Assembly (NCBI RefSeq): GCF_004770105.1
Contig: NZ_RQEY01000016.1
Span: 1 to 64,000 of the forward strand
DNA length: 64,000 nt
From: Leptospira andrefontaineae
GTDB lineage: Bacteria > Spirochaetota > Leptospiria > Leptospirales > Leptospiraceae
Direction of reading: 5' to 3'
The position numbers were made by a program, and so were the translations under genes. This document shows, piece by piece, positions 18,296-27,227 of this stretch. A model generated the notes under the pieces. That model did not search any database, was not told the origin of the DNA, and saw only the letters and a program-made list of their open reading frames with translations. How positions within the stretch are numbered: the stretch's first letter is position 1; each line of letters opens with the position of its first letter.

Positions 18296-19012
18296 ATGTA
18301 TAACTCGATTTTCGTCCTGATCTTTTTGTTTTTAGTATTTCCTCTTGCTTCTAACGATATAGGAAAAATCAGATTTAGCGGAACCGCAACCGATTTGGAA
18401 ACCGGCAATTTGCTGTATAAGGATTTTCATGAGGAAACTTGGGAAAACGGCAAACACGTTAGTTCTATTATTATCTATAAGGATCCGGAAGGAAAAGTTT
18501 TCGCAAAGAAAAAGATCAATTTTCTGAAGAATAGAATTCTTCCAGAATTTCAATTGGAGGATTATAGAGACGGATATCTGGAAGGAGGAGTATTACAAGG
18601 CGCAACTTCGGTTAAATTATTTGCCCGCAAAAAACTCGAGGATATAATCCAAGAAAAGACCGTAGAGACTGGGAATTTATCCGCCCTAGACGGAGGTTTT
18701 GATTATTTCGTGATCGATCATTGGGAAGAACTACTATCCGGCAAAAAAATAAATTTTCACTTTTTAGTTCCGTCGGAAAGAGATAAGTTCCTTTTCTCTG
18801 TAGAAAAGACCAAAGAAGGGGATTATAAAGGTAAACCTGCCTTGTTCCTAAAACTGAAGATAGCGAGTGCTATTCTTTCCATGTTCGTAAAACCGATTGA
18901 TTTAGTGTATGATATAGAATCCAAAAGAATTATGGAGTATAGGGGAACCAGTAATATTAACGATGAAAACGGTAAAAGTTATAAAGTAAAAATCGTTTAC
19001 GGGCTTAGATAA
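18296..19012 (+). CDS. Secreted protein of unknown function
   Basis: A 238-residue protein with an N-terminal signal peptide (hydrophobic residues 2-18, ending LASN). The mature part is predicted to be mostly beta strands. Visible blocks are GKIRFSGTATDLETGNLLYKDFHEETWENGK, a YKDPEGKVFAKKKINF strand pair, and a late SKRIMEYRGTSNINDENGK. I do not recognise a named family. No good ribosome-binding site precedes the ATG. It converges on the GH18-like gene with a 4-base gap. Confidence 0.75.
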   Translation: MYNSIFVLIFLFLVFPLASNDIGKIRFSGTATDLETGNLLYKDFHEETWENGKHVSSIIIYKDPEGKVFAKKKINFLKNRILPEFQLEDYRDGYLEGGVLQGATSVKLFARKKLEDIIQEKTVETGNLSALDGGFDYFVIDHWEELLSGKKINFHFLVPSERDKFLFSVEKTKEGDYKGKPALFLKLKIASAILSMFVKPIDLVYDIESKRIMEYRGTSNINDENGKSYKVKIVYGLR

Positions 19013-19016
19013 AATT

Positions 19017-19949
19017 CTAAAACCCAAGTCTCCAAAATGCGAGCCCCTTTAACTTTACGTTTTTCGCATATTCTTCCCAGAGTTTTAGATCCAGGACAAG
19101 GCTACCTTCTCCTTTGTCAGTACTGATCAGATAAATTCCTTCTTTTTCTTTTCCGTATTGGATTACGAAGTTTCTGTCGGAGGATTGGGTCAGAAGTTTA
19201 GGACGTTTTACACCCTTCTTCCAATAATAACCGTAAAGAGGGAGACCTAACCAAATCTGTTCCGGTTTATATGTTTTAAGAAGATATTTTACATTTAGTT
19301 TTGCCCAATTAAATTCGGTCACCGGTCCCGGAGATGTTTTAATGGAATGCAGATCGTAAGCCATAAGCACAATTTCATCTGCGAGATTTTCTTTATAAAT
19401 TTCAGAATGAAAACCGGATAGTTTAGGATCGAATCCTTCCGGAGGAAAAATTGCTAAAGTAAGAAGTTTACCTTTTTTCTTTAGGGCTGGTTGGAGTTCC
19501 AACAAGAGCTCTTTATAATGAGTAGAATATTCCAGGCCTAATCCTTCGAAATCCAAATGGATCCCTGAATAGAAAGAATGATTGTCCAAATAGAGTTCGA
19601 GATTTCGGACGAGAGTTTTTCTGAGTTGGGGAGAAGTTAGGACCTTCTTCCCTATCGCAAGGGAGCGAAAAGTAATGAGTGGGAACCATCGGATCTCATT
19701 CTTCTTTCCAATTATTTGAAGGGTAGAAGGTACCAAAGTCCCGGAAACTTCTCCATTAGCGCTGATATAATTCCCTGTAAAAGAAATGCTGGTCCCTGGT
19801 TTGAAAACCTTCTCCCAGTAAGCTAAGGGTTTAGAGCTTAGATCCTGGCTTATAGTATACTTCCAGACATTCTCCTGAGCCGATAAGGGACATAGGGAAA
19901 TGCAAATGACGGAGGTAAAAATGGATCCGAGCCTTGAAAAGATCTTCAT
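19017..19949 (-). CDS. GH18-family glycoside hydrolase, secreted
   Basis: A 310-residue secreted protein: signal peptide to about residue 24 (ISLCPLSAQ). The rest is a GH18 TIM barrel, as in YaaH-type peptidoglycan hydrolases and chitinases. The catalytic strand reads YSGIHLDFEGLG near residues 131-142, with the DxE pair Asp137-Glu139 (family DxxDxDxE; the earlier aspartates are not conserved). Other blocks are EIVLMAYDLHS near 192, QIWLGLPLYGYYW near 230 and the closing LKGLAFWRLGF. It is divergent from the fructosamine-kinase gene. Substrate is probably a GlcNAc-containing polymer. Confidence 0.82.
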   Translation of the reverse strand: MKIFSRLGSIFTSVICISLCPLSAQENVWKYTISQDLSSKPLAYWEKVFKPGTSISFTGNYISANGEVSGTLVPSTLQIIGKKNEIRWFPLITFRSLAIGKKVLTSPQLRKTLVRNLELYLDNHSFYSGIHLDFEGLGLEYSTHYKELLLELQPALKKKGKLLTLAIFPPEGFDPKLSGFHSEIYKENLADEIVLMAYDLHSIKTSPGPVTEFNWAKLNVKYLLKTYKPEQIWLGLPLYGYYWKKGVKRPKLLTQSSDRNFVIQYGKEKEGIYLISTDKGEGSLVLDLKLWEEYAKNVKLKGLAFWRLGF

Positions 19950-20055
19950 TTATCCGTCCTGTAATATTAAGGAAACCGATCCTTGATTTTTCTTCAATCC
20001 TGAAGGTTTGATCTCCGATTTTAAATACATAGCCAGGGTCGAAGAATTAGGCAGG

Positions 20056-20961
20056 ATGCGAATGATGGCAATCACGAATACAGGAATGGGTGAATTGATC
20101 CGAGACGGATTAGATCGTCTTGGTATTTTATCCTCCTCTAAGAGGGCGGAGATCACCCTACATTCTACCAGCTTATTCGAACTATATAAAGTGAGATTGC
20201 CTGACGCTTCTCAACTTGCCATTAAGATCATTCCTAAAAAAGAAATGGCCGATACCGAAGCAGAAGGTTTGGAACAACTTTGTAGACTCGGAGTTCGAGT
20301 CCCGGAATATCTAGGAACTGTTCATCTCGGAAAAGTTTCACTTCTTGCAATGGAATTTGTACAAACAGGTTCTTCCGCCGGGTTTAGAGAAGACCTAATC
20401 GCCAGCTTAAAAAATTTATACAAAAACGAATTCGGTTCCTGGGGTTGGAAGAAGGATAACTTTATTGGTTCTCTGAATCAAGCCAACGGTTGGTTCTCTT
20501 CCTTTAGAGAATTTTATTGGGAAAGAAGATTAAAACCTCAGATAGAACTTGCACAAGTTCGAAAACTTCTGACAGACAAAGACTCATCCGCAATCAAGGG
20601 GATCTTTGATAAATTTTCTGAAGATTGGGGATTGGATCATGTAAAACCTAGAATGGTCCATGGAGATCTTTGGTCAGGAAACGTTTTGCAAGGTAAGAAT
20701 GGTTTTGCATATTTGATAGATCCTTCCGTGGCTTATTCTCATCCGGAACAAGACCTTGCAATGTTGCAATTATTCGGAAGTCCTTTAAATCTGGAAGAGA
20801 TGCAGGATATTCTGGCCACTGCAGGTTTGGATGATCCGGGTAATCTAAAGGATAGAATCCAATTCTGGCAGTTGTATCCGGTACTTGTGCATATCAATTT
20901 ATTCGGAGCTTCTTACCTGACTAGCCTCCGGCACATTCTACGCTATTACGGCGTGAAATAG
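20056..20961 (+). CDS. Fructosamine kinase family protein
   Basis: A 301-residue small-molecule kinase of the fructosamine-3-kinase family, which phosphorylates sugar groups attached to amines during repair of glycated proteins. Diagnostic blocks are NNF-like SWGWKKDNFIGSLNQANGW, then FREFYWERRLKPQIE, and the catalytic loop MVHGDLWSGNV with DPSVAYSHPEQDLAML. The TTG at 20008 gives 16 more residues. ATGs at 20056, 20062 and 20065 are close together, and I chose the first, which follows GGCAGG closely, so the start is uncertain. It is divergent from the GH18 gene. Confidence 0.85.
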   Translation: MRMMAITNTGMGELIRDGLDRLGILSSSKRAEITLHSTSLFELYKVRLPDASQLAIKIIPKKEMADTEAEGLEQLCRLGVRVPEYLGTVHLGKVSLLAMEFVQTGSSAGFREDLIASLKNLYKNEFGSWGWKKDNFIGSLNQANGWFSSFREFYWERRLKPQIELAQVRKLLTDKDSSAIKGIFDKFSEDWGLDHVKPRMVHGDLWSGNVLQGKNGFAYLIDPSVAYSHPEQDLAMLQLFGSPLNLEEMQDILATAGLDDPGNLKDRIQFWQLYPVLVHINLFGASYLTSLRHILRYYGVK

Positions 20962-21021
20962 TTTTCTTGATAGAATCCAAGTTTTCTGTTCTTTAGTAAG
21001 AAACCGACTTAAATCCGGGGA

Positions 21022-21717
21022 ATGTCTTTGCCCAAAATCGCAAAAAAGAAAGCGCCAATAGCTTCCAAACAAAAAGAGAAAAACTCTAAGCTAAATCTGA
21101 GAAAATCACCTTCTCAAAAAAGAGCTATAGAGAGGGTCGAGTATATCCTGGATATAGTCGCTGATCTTTTGGATGAGGTTGGAACAGAAGGTCTTACTAC
21201 AAATCTGATTGCGCAAAGAGCTGGCATACCTATCGGTTCTTTATATCAATATTTTCCAAATAAACACGCCATCCTAAAAGCTGTCGGGCAAAGGCATTTG
21301 GAAAGAGTGAATTCGATGATATTGAATTTTCTGGAAACTTCTCCAAGCAAAACTGAATGGGAAAATCTTGTAGATAAACTCATAGATGCATTTGCTCAAC
21401 TTTATAAATCCGAGCCCGGGTTTATACCGATGTGGTCGAATAAAAACTTAGATCCTGAACTTGTGATTATAGATAGAGAAAATAATAGGGCGATCGCCAA
21501 CTTTATAGCGGAGTTATTTTTCGGAGTCATTCCTTGGATGAAGAAAAAAGAGGAAATGATGGTCATGTCCCGGATCATGGTAGAAGTATCCGATTCTGTT
21601 CTAAGCCGTTGGCTCCGAGAAAGACAAGATAGCGCACTTGCTGATGGGATCTTACAAGAGCTGAAAACAATGCTTAAAGCTTATATGAATTATTATATCC
21701 AGAGAGGATCTAAATGA
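21022..21717 (+). CDS. TetR/AcrR-family regulator
   Basis: A 231-residue TetR-type repressor. It has a lysine-rich N-terminal extension (to about residue 35), then a helix-turn-helix (LTTNLIAQRAGIPIGSLYQYFPNKHAIL, about residues 59-86) and a helical ligand domain. CCGGGGA precedes the ATG. Its stop overlaps the start of the rhomboid protease gene (ATGA), so the two are co-translated. I see no clear palindrome just upstream. The next genes (rhomboid, dehydrogenase, Nudix, nitrilase-like) run on with little space and may be one operon. Confidence 0.9.
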   Translation: MSLPKIAKKKAPIASKQKEKNSKLNLRKSPSQKRAIERVEYILDIVADLLDEVGTEGLTTNLIAQRAGIPIGSLYQYFPNKHAILKAVGQRHLERVNSMILNFLETSPSKTEWENLVDKLIDAFAQLYKSEPGFIPMWSNKNLDPELVIIDRENNRAIANFIAELFFGVIPWMKKKEEMMVMSRIMVEVSDSVLSRWLRERQDSALADGILQELKTMLKAYMNYYIQRGSK

Positions 21718-22376
21718 AGGCCTTTCTATTCGAATTTCCTCTAACGGCTTTTATTGTAGCTCTGATCACCATTTCTCAAATTATTCTTACCGTATTTGTT
21801 CCGGAAGAAATTATAAACGCGTTCTTTATCAGTCGGCCTGGGGAATTTTATCCTTGGAAATGGATTGGAATGGTTTTCTTACATGCCGACTTCACCCATT
21901 TATTTTGGAATATGATCTTTCTATTTTTCTTAGGAAGGATCGTAGAATATAAAGTCGGCCAAGCAAAATGGCTACTTTTCTTTTTTATGGGCGCACTTGT
22001 TTCCGGCGGTTTGGATTCTTTCGTAAGAGGAATGATCTTGGGAGAAAACCAACCTGCTATTGGAGCCTCAGGTGCTGTGTCTGGATTGGCAGCCGTTGCC
22101 GCTTTACTTTCTCCTTTTTCAATTCGAGTTAGAAAGAGAAGTTATCCTTTTCCTGTTTTTGCAGTGGCTTGGCTTATGGTATATTCTGATATCACCAATT
22201 TATTTTCCAGGGATCAGGTGGCACATTGGGCTCATTTAGGTGGATTCATTTCTGTTGTATTCACTGCATATTTTTTAAATAATAAGATCAAACGAGAGCT
22301 ACACACTGGATTTGCATTAAACTTAGTATTTGTCGTCTTACTCTTGATCTTAGGATTTTTTGTCGGGGCGAGATAA
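21714..22376 (+). CDS. Rhomboid-family intramembrane serine protease
   Basis: A 220-residue protein with six or so membrane segments. The catalytic serine motif GASGAVSG is near residues 118-125, the catalytic histidine is in HWAHLGG near residue 170, and the second-segment motif FLHADFTHLFWN (HxxxHxxxN) is near residues 58-69. All active-site residues are present, so it should be active. It is translationally coupled to the upstream TetR gene and its stop is followed directly by the TTG of the dehydrogenase gene. Target proteins are unknown. Confidence 0.93.
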   Translation: MKAFLFEFPLTAFIVALITISQIILTVFVPEEIINAFFISRPGEFYPWKWIGMVFLHADFTHLFWNMIFLFFLGRIVEYKVGQAKWLLFFFMGALVSGGLDSFVRGMILGENQPAIGASGAVSGLAAVAALLSPFSIRVRKRSYPFPVFAVAWLMVYSDITNLFSRDQVAHWAHLGGFISVVFTAYFLNNKIKRELHTGFALNLVFVVLLLILGFFVGAR

Positions 22377-23900
22377 TTGATAGAAGTTCAATTTACTGCT
22401 TACGAATACAATTCAAACGATTCTTTCTCCAATTCAGTTTATGAAATGAAAGGTTCGGAAGAATCTGGCTGGCAGATCTTGCGAAATTCTTCTCCTTATT
22501 TAGAACTTGGAAAAGGTTATAGACTTCTCAAAACGGAACTTTGTGGGATCTGCTCAACGGATTTAGACCGCAGATTTTTGCCTTTTCCACTTCCTCAGAT
22601 CATTGGACACGAAGTAGTTGCATCCGATTATCTTACAGGTAAAAAATACGTATTAGAAATTAATGATACAGTAGTTTCCAGGGGAGAAGAAGCGGATCCT
22701 TTTTGCCAAGTTGGAATTCCAACACATAGCCCGACCAGAATGGTTTTGGGAATAGATCGTCTGCCTGGAGGATTCGGACCTTATATACTCGCACCCAAAG
22801 GAAACCTAGTCGAAACAAAACAACTAGGAGATATGGAAGCGGTTCTATTAGAGCCTTTCGCTGCCTCATTGCATGGTGTAGAAGTTTCTCTTCATAGGGC
22901 CGGATCGGATCTCAAAAAGATCGCAGTTTTAGGTCCAAGGCGTTTGGGCTCTTTAGTAATCGCTGCTTTAGATCTATATAGAAAGAGAAACAATTTAAAC
23001 TATAAAATTGTTTCTTTCGTCCGACACCAAAACTTAGCGGATCTATCTTTGAGAATGGGAGCCGATCAAGTCTTATACTTTTCGAATTTGGGAGAGGAGA
23101 AAGTAGTAGAAGGGCTATTATTTGAGAGAAATGTAGGAGTTCCAACAATCGCATCTTGGTCCGATTACAAACATTCTTTCGATCTAGTATTTGATACTAC
23201 CGGTTCAATTTCCGGATTAGAAACTAGCATTTATCTTACCTATAAAGAAATTCATAGAAAAACTACGAACGGCCAGGCTTCTCTTGGAATTACACATCTC
23301 ACCGAGCTAGTGGTGGATGAGATTTCCGTTACAAATCTTAGATCTGGCTTTTTGGATTTGGTTTGGGGGATTTCAACAAGTACTCCCGCTTGGGTGTATG
23401 TTTCTTCTTCTGCTTCCTTAAACAAAAAAGAGAAAGAATTATTAGATGATCTGGAAAAGAAGGATCAGATTCGGATCTTTAAAGGTTCGATTGAAGAAGG
23501 TAATAAATTCCTAGAGTCTGTAAACTTTACAGGCGACCTACCTAGATTCGATTTTGCAATCCTAGATTCTTCTTCCGAGCTAGACTTAGTGATACGTCCA
23601 GATAAGAAGGAAGAAAAATCCTTGGTTCGGCCAAGAGGTTTTATTCTGATCTCCAAGTCTGCAGAGCGAGAATCCAATTTATTTTTAGATTGGATTACAG
23701 GCGGTGGAATTTTGAGCACAAGTAGATGTGGGGACTTTGTTCGGACAAGGGAGCTTCTTGTATCCGAGCCCGGATTTTTAAAATCTGTTTCTGAAAACTT
23801 GATCAGCAAAGAATTCGATTCCAGATCTATTCCGGAAGCGTACACAGACGCAAGAAAACCGGAGAATATAAAAGTGGTTGTCAGGCATAAAGCTTCCTGA
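22377..23900 (+). CDS. Medium-chain dehydrogenase-like protein, extended
   Basis: A 507-residue protein of the zinc-dependent alcohol dehydrogenase (MDR) superfamily. The GroES-like part has ELCGICSTDLDRR near residues 56-68 and IIGHEVV near 77-83, and LLEPFAASLHGVE near 160-172. The structural-zinc four-cysteine loop is missing. A nucleotide-binding start KIAVLGPRRLGSLVIAA near 181 lacks the normal GxGxxG. The protein is about 150 residues longer than usual, with a second region (about 330-500) that I cannot place. It begins with TTG directly after the rhomboid stop; GGGGCGAG lies upstream. An ATG at 22443 is an alternative. Confidence 0.75.
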   Translation: MIEVQFTAYEYNSNDSFSNSVYEMKGSEESGWQILRNSSPYLELGKGYRLLKTELCGICSTDLDRRFLPFPLPQIIGHEVVASDYLTGKKYVLEINDTVVSRGEEADPFCQVGIPTHSPTRMVLGIDRLPGGFGPYILAPKGNLVETKQLGDMEAVLLEPFAASLHGVEVSLHRAGSDLKKIAVLGPRRLGSLVIAALDLYRKRNNLNYKIVSFVRHQNLADLSLRMGADQVLYFSNLGEEKVVEGLLFERNVGVPTIASWSDYKHSFDLVFDTTGSISGLETSIYLTYKEIHRKTTNGQASLGITHLTELVVDEISVTNLRSGFLDLVWGISTSTPAWVYVSSSASLNKKEKELLDDLEKKDQIRIFKGSIEEGNKFLESVNFTGDLPRFDFAILDSSSELDLVIRPDKKEEKSLVRPRGFILISKSAERESNLFLDWITGGGILSTSRCGDFVRTRELLVSEPGFLKSVSENLISKEFDSRSIPEAYTDARKPENIKVVVRHKAS

Positions 23901-23924
23901 GCGAGTATTTAGTGACTTGCGAGG

Positions 23925-24398
23925 ATGGCTTTGAGCAAACACGGTTTTTTTCAAATCACACAAAAGGTTTTTTTGAGAAAAGGAAAGGAACTTCTCATTC
24001 TTAGAGACCGCAAATCCGGATTCGGGGATCTTCCCGGTGGAAGAATGAACGAGGACGAATTTTACGGAGACTGGTTGGAAAGTTTGTCCAGAGAGTTAAA
24101 AGAAGAAATGGGAGAATCTTGTGAGATCAAGATCCACCCTCGGCCTATCCTAATCCATAAACATAGAGTCAGTGATGGAAATCATCCATGCGTTATCGTA
24201 GCTTATCATGGAGAATTTGTATCGGGAGAGATTACTCTTTCCGACGAGCATGATTATATTGCTTGGGTAGATGCTGCCACTTACGATCCAAAACCTTTAT
24301 TTTTCGAATACATGTTGGATGCTCTGCAATTATACCAAAAAGAATATGTTCCTCAGATACCTGATGGTAAATTAAATCCCAAAGGTTGGTTGGTATGA
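23925..24398 (+). CDS. Nudix hydrolase
   Basis: A 157-residue Nudix-fold protein. The Nudix region reads [17 protein letters not shown] then [11 protein letters not shown], near residues 36-63. Compared with the GX5EX7REUXEEXGU box, three extra residues lie between the first Glu and the REUXEE helix. REL-KEE is intact, so metal binding is probably kept. Nudix enzymes hydrolyse nucleoside diphosphate derivatives; the substrate is unknown. The stop overlaps the ATG of the following gene (ATGA). Confidence 0.87.
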   Translation: MALSKHGFFQITQKVFLRKGKELLILRDRKSGFGDLPGGRMNEDEFYGDWLESLSRELKEEMGESCEIKIHPRPILIHKHRVSDGNHPCVIVAYHGEFVSGEITLSDEHDYIAWVDAATYDPKPLFFEYMLDALQLYQKEYVPQIPDGKLNPKGWLV

Positions 24399-25435
24399 GC
24401 CCGTTCGTTAGGAATGCACTCGCTTCCTTAGTTTTAGTTCCGATTTTTGCATTTATCGGATGGCTTCTCTCTGGAGTTTCTTTAAGCGAAGAAGAATTCC
24501 AAAAAAGGATCTCTAAAAAAGAAACAAAATCCGTTTCTTTAGGTTGGGATAGAAGGTCAGGAAATTTACTCATAGTTCAGTTGGAATTCAAACCTGAATA
24601 TTTTACTAGAGAAGACAGATTCAGGGCCTGGCTAGAAGAACCACTTGCTCTTGCAAAAGAGAAAGGCTGGCTCCAAAGTTCGACTGTCGTTGCATTTCCT
24701 CCGGAAATAGGGAATTACTTTTTCCTAATGGATTCCAGGAAGGAACTTTTGGATTCGGAGAATATTGACTCTGCTTGGAACTGGGCTTTATTCTTCCAAA
24801 GGATCTCTATTAAGAATTTCTCTCATGTATTGGATGGAGAAGCTGTTTCTTTTTCGATCGCACAAGATTCCAAAGAAAGATACGAAAGGATTTTCGGAGA
24901 CCTGGCAAAGATGTATGGAGTCTCTATCTTAGCAGGATCCATTTGTTTACCTTCTCCTGAAGTGAAAGAAGGAAAACTTTCTATCAAACCTGGCGAGTGG
25001 CAAGAAAGAGCATACATATTCGATCCTTCCGGAAAATTTTTAGAAGGTTCTTTACTTAGGACTTCTTCCCAAAAATCAACAGACGCACAGGTTGTGGGTT
25101 CTGAAAAAGAAATTCTTCCCGAGGTCTGGGTAGCAAATCTTCCTTCTGGTAGATTAGGGATCTTATTCACAGAAGATCTAAAATCTCCCCAAATGGAAGA
25201 GATTGTTAAGAAAACTTATGTAAACAAATTGATCGGACTTGGTTCCCAAGAAGACGAAGGTAAGTTTAGAGAATGGATTAAAAATTCTTCTTTTGAATCC
25301 AGCGGACAAGTTCAGTTTTCCGGAAAAGTATGGGATCAAGAATTTCCGGCAAAAAGTTTTGCAAAGACTCGTTATGGTTCCCCTGAGCCGATAGAAGGCC
25401 AAAAAGGAAACCTGATTATTAATATCTTTTTCTAA
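24395..25435 (+). CDS. Membrane-anchored nitrilase-superfamily-like protein lacking the catalytic cysteine
   Basis: A 346-residue protein with one N-terminal membrane segment (about residues 6-26). The rest recalls the carbon-nitrogen hydrolase fold: FPPEIGNYF near 107 in the place of the catalytic Glu strand, [14 protein letters not shown] near 173, a [12 protein letters not shown] strand near 208, and [14 protein letters not shown] near 253. In true nitrilases the last block reads G-x-I-C-x-D, so the nucleophile Cys is replaced by Thr here, and the Lys after the DPSG strand is not evident. It is likely a non-catalytic relative. ATG 24395 overlaps the Nudix stop; the frame remains open to 24386. 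Similarity is by eye. Confidence 0.65.
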   Translation: MSPFVRNALASLVLVPIFAFIGWLLSGVSLSEEEFQKRISKKETKSVSLGWDRRSGNLLIVQLEFKPEYFTREDRFRAWLEEPLALAKEKGWLQSSTVVAFPPEIGNYFFLMDSRKELLDSENIDSAWNWALFFQRISIKNFSHVLDGEAVSFSIAQDSKERYERIFGDLAKMYGVSILAGSICLPSPEVKEGKLSIKPGEWQERAYIFDPSGKFLEGSLLRTSSQKSTDAQVVGSEKEILPEVWVANLPSGRLGILFTEDLKSPQMEEIVKKTYVNKLIGLGSQEDEGKFREWIKNSSFESSGQVQFSGKVWDQEFPAKSFAKTRYGSPEPIEGQKGNLIINIFF

Positions 25436-25439
25436 AGAA

Positions 25440-26540
25440 TTATTTGTCTCTTGCTTCTTCGTACAATTTGAGGATTCTCCAATCTTCTTCTGGAAACTCC
25501 AAATTTGTTAGATATAGTCCGCCTTTTTCATTCTCGCAAAGAACTTTGTTCTGATCCACAAGCCAGATCCTTTCACAAAGTAAAGGTAAAACCTGGCTTT
25601 TGCGAGAAGGTCCCCAAAGATGGACTTTGCCTGAATAATTAGAAACGAATTCATTCTTACCCGGAAGTTTCCAAGGATTGATTTCTTTTCTGCTGATCGT
25701 GAATAGTTTACTGCTAGAAGGTTTGCCTTTTCCGAATTGTAACCTTCTTAAATGAAGCCTGCCTATGGAGCCGCCTAGATAATATGCGGAGTCGCCGGTG
25801 CCATAATAGATCAATGGGCTGATGACTTCTTGGTCTATTTTTTCCACTGATTTCTTTTCCGGTTGGAAATAGTATAAATAATAAGAGCCTGCGTTTCCGG
25901 AGAAGAGCAAGAAATCTTTTCCGATCGGATAAAGATAGAATCTTGCTTTGAGTCCTGTAAAAGGTGGAACGATTTTTTCTTTAGAGACAATTAGTTTAGG
26001 AGTTCTTGGTTCTACTGTTTTTTCTTCATAGAGTTGGTTGTCTACGAAGTAGTAAATTTTGGAACCATCGTCTGAGATCCCACCTCTGTTCCTACAAGAT
26101 ATTTGTGCGCCTGATTCATACAGAAGATCATTATTTTTTAATGATATAGCAAACAAGCGGCAACCGTTTGTCATCGGATATTCTGCCAAAGCGAAGTTTG
26201 CGTTTAAGGAAACTGCAAGAGACGCAGGAACCTCATCTAAACTTTTAGAGCCATTAGATCCATCGCTTGCATCTCTCCAAATTAATTTACTATCTTCCAG
26301 ATAAACTAATCTTTTTCGGTCGTAAGAGAGTTCGACTATTCTTGGGGTTTCGGGTTTTTCGGAAGAAAGAACTTCGTCGTCTGATTTAGGTTTTACCAGA
26401 TAATCCTTTAGCATGCCGGAGGCTTTTTCATAACTTTGCTCTTCCAGTAACTCTTGGATCTCTTCTATTAAACTTTCCTGTTTACTTTTACAGTTCCAGG
26501 AAAGAAAAACCAGTAATAAGAAAGATAAGATTCTGAACAT
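25440..26540 (-). CDS. Putative lipoprotein with beta-propeller-like repeats
   Basis: A 366-residue lipoprotein precursor: leader MFRILSFLLLVFLSWNC with Cys17. A short helical segment (EEIQELLEEQSYEKASGML) is followed by a region of repeated short strand blocks such as VELSYDRKRLVYLEDSKLIWRD, ISDDGSKIYYFVDNQ and LYPIGKDFLLFSGN, which looks like a WD40-type or six-bladed propeller. I do not recognise a family. It converges on the nitrilase-like gene with a 4-base gap and lies upstream of nothing on its own strand except that convergence. Probably envelope-attached. Confidence 0.7.
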   Translation of the reverse strand: MFRILSFLLLVFLSWNCKSKQESLIEEIQELLEEQSYEKASGMLKDYLVKPKSDDEVLSSEKPETPRIVELSYDRKRLVYLEDSKLIWRDASDGSNGSKSLDEVPASLAVSLNANFALAEYPMTNGCRLFAISLKNNDLLYESGAQISCRNRGGISDDGSKIYYFVDNQLYEEKTVEPRTPKLIVSKEKIVPPFTGLKARFYLYPIGKDFLLFSGNAGSYYLYYFQPEKKSVEKIDQEVISPLIYYGTGDSAYYLGGSIGRLHLRRLQFGKGKPSSSKLFTISRKEINPWKLPGKNEFVSNYSGKVHLWGPSRKSQVLPLLCERIWLVDQNKVLCENEKGGLYLTNLEFPEEDWRILKLYEEARDK

Positions 26541-26563
26541 TCGATAGAACTTAGATTTTGAGT

Positions 26564-27187
26564 TCAGGCAGTTTCCTCAGCCCATGGCTCGTCCGACTGG
26601 ACGCTAATAATATCTTTAGAAAATAATTTCTGTGCTCTGGAGGCTACATTACGAGTTTCCAAAAAGGAATATCCTCCAGAAAGTAAGGATCCGAAAATTG
26701 GGAGCCAAAATCCGTTTTTAGGTTTTGCAAACTTCTTCCCTTTAATCAAACTTTTTGCAATTTGATAGGTTGCTTCTTGCAGAAGTTTCCAAGCCATAGG
26801 TCGGATCAAAACTCTTGCTCCAACATCTTTGAGAACATTTCTGAAAAATGAGGTCTTGTCCTTGAATAAACAATAAGCCATAAGTTCCGGTGTAACCTGA
26901 TGCTCTTTTCCGTATAAAGCGGCGATGTCTTTTACCAATTTACCTTGGAGCCTTAAGACTAAAATAATTTCGGGAGCCAATGTCACAAGTCCCAAACGTC
27001 CTTGGGGAAGGGCGAGAGCGGCGCTCGCTGCTCCTGTTTGGAGAGAAGATTTCTGGGTTAGCTCTTGGATGAGCTCATCAGGCGATCCTATGGTTTTCGC
27101 ATAGGGGCTACGATAGGAATGCAGACCGGATAAAAGATTCAGTATCTGATCGGAAACTGCTGAGAGAATCGAATTGTAGTTTTCCAT
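26564..27187 (-). CDS. EcsC-like protein
   Basis: A 207-residue protein. Residues about 27-95 (from PYAKTIGSPDELIQ through RLGLVTLAPEIILVLRLQGKLVKDIAALYG) follow the EcsC-type pattern of a helical region with glycine-rich turns ending in ALYGKEH. A hydrophobic stretch with glycines occurs near the C-terminus (FWLPIFGSLLSGGYSF). The open frame reaches 27298, overlapping the divergent prfA start by 71 bases, so the ATG at 27187 is more likely even though no clear ribosome-binding site precedes it. Function is unknown and the family call is tentative. Confidence 0.6.
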   Translation of the reverse strand: MENYNSILSAVSDQILNLLSGLHSYRSPYAKTIGSPDELIQELTQKSSLQTGAASAALALPQGRLGLVTLAPEIILVLRLQGKLVKDIAALYGKEHQVTPELMAYCLFKDKTSFFRNVLKDVGARVLIRPMAWKLLQEATYQIAKSLIKGKKFAKPKNGFWLPIFGSLLSGGYSFLETRNVASRAQKLFSKDIISVQSDEPWAEETA

Positions 27188-27227
27188 GTAGAGGAGTAAG
27201 GTACCAAGGCAATGGGATACGGTTTCT

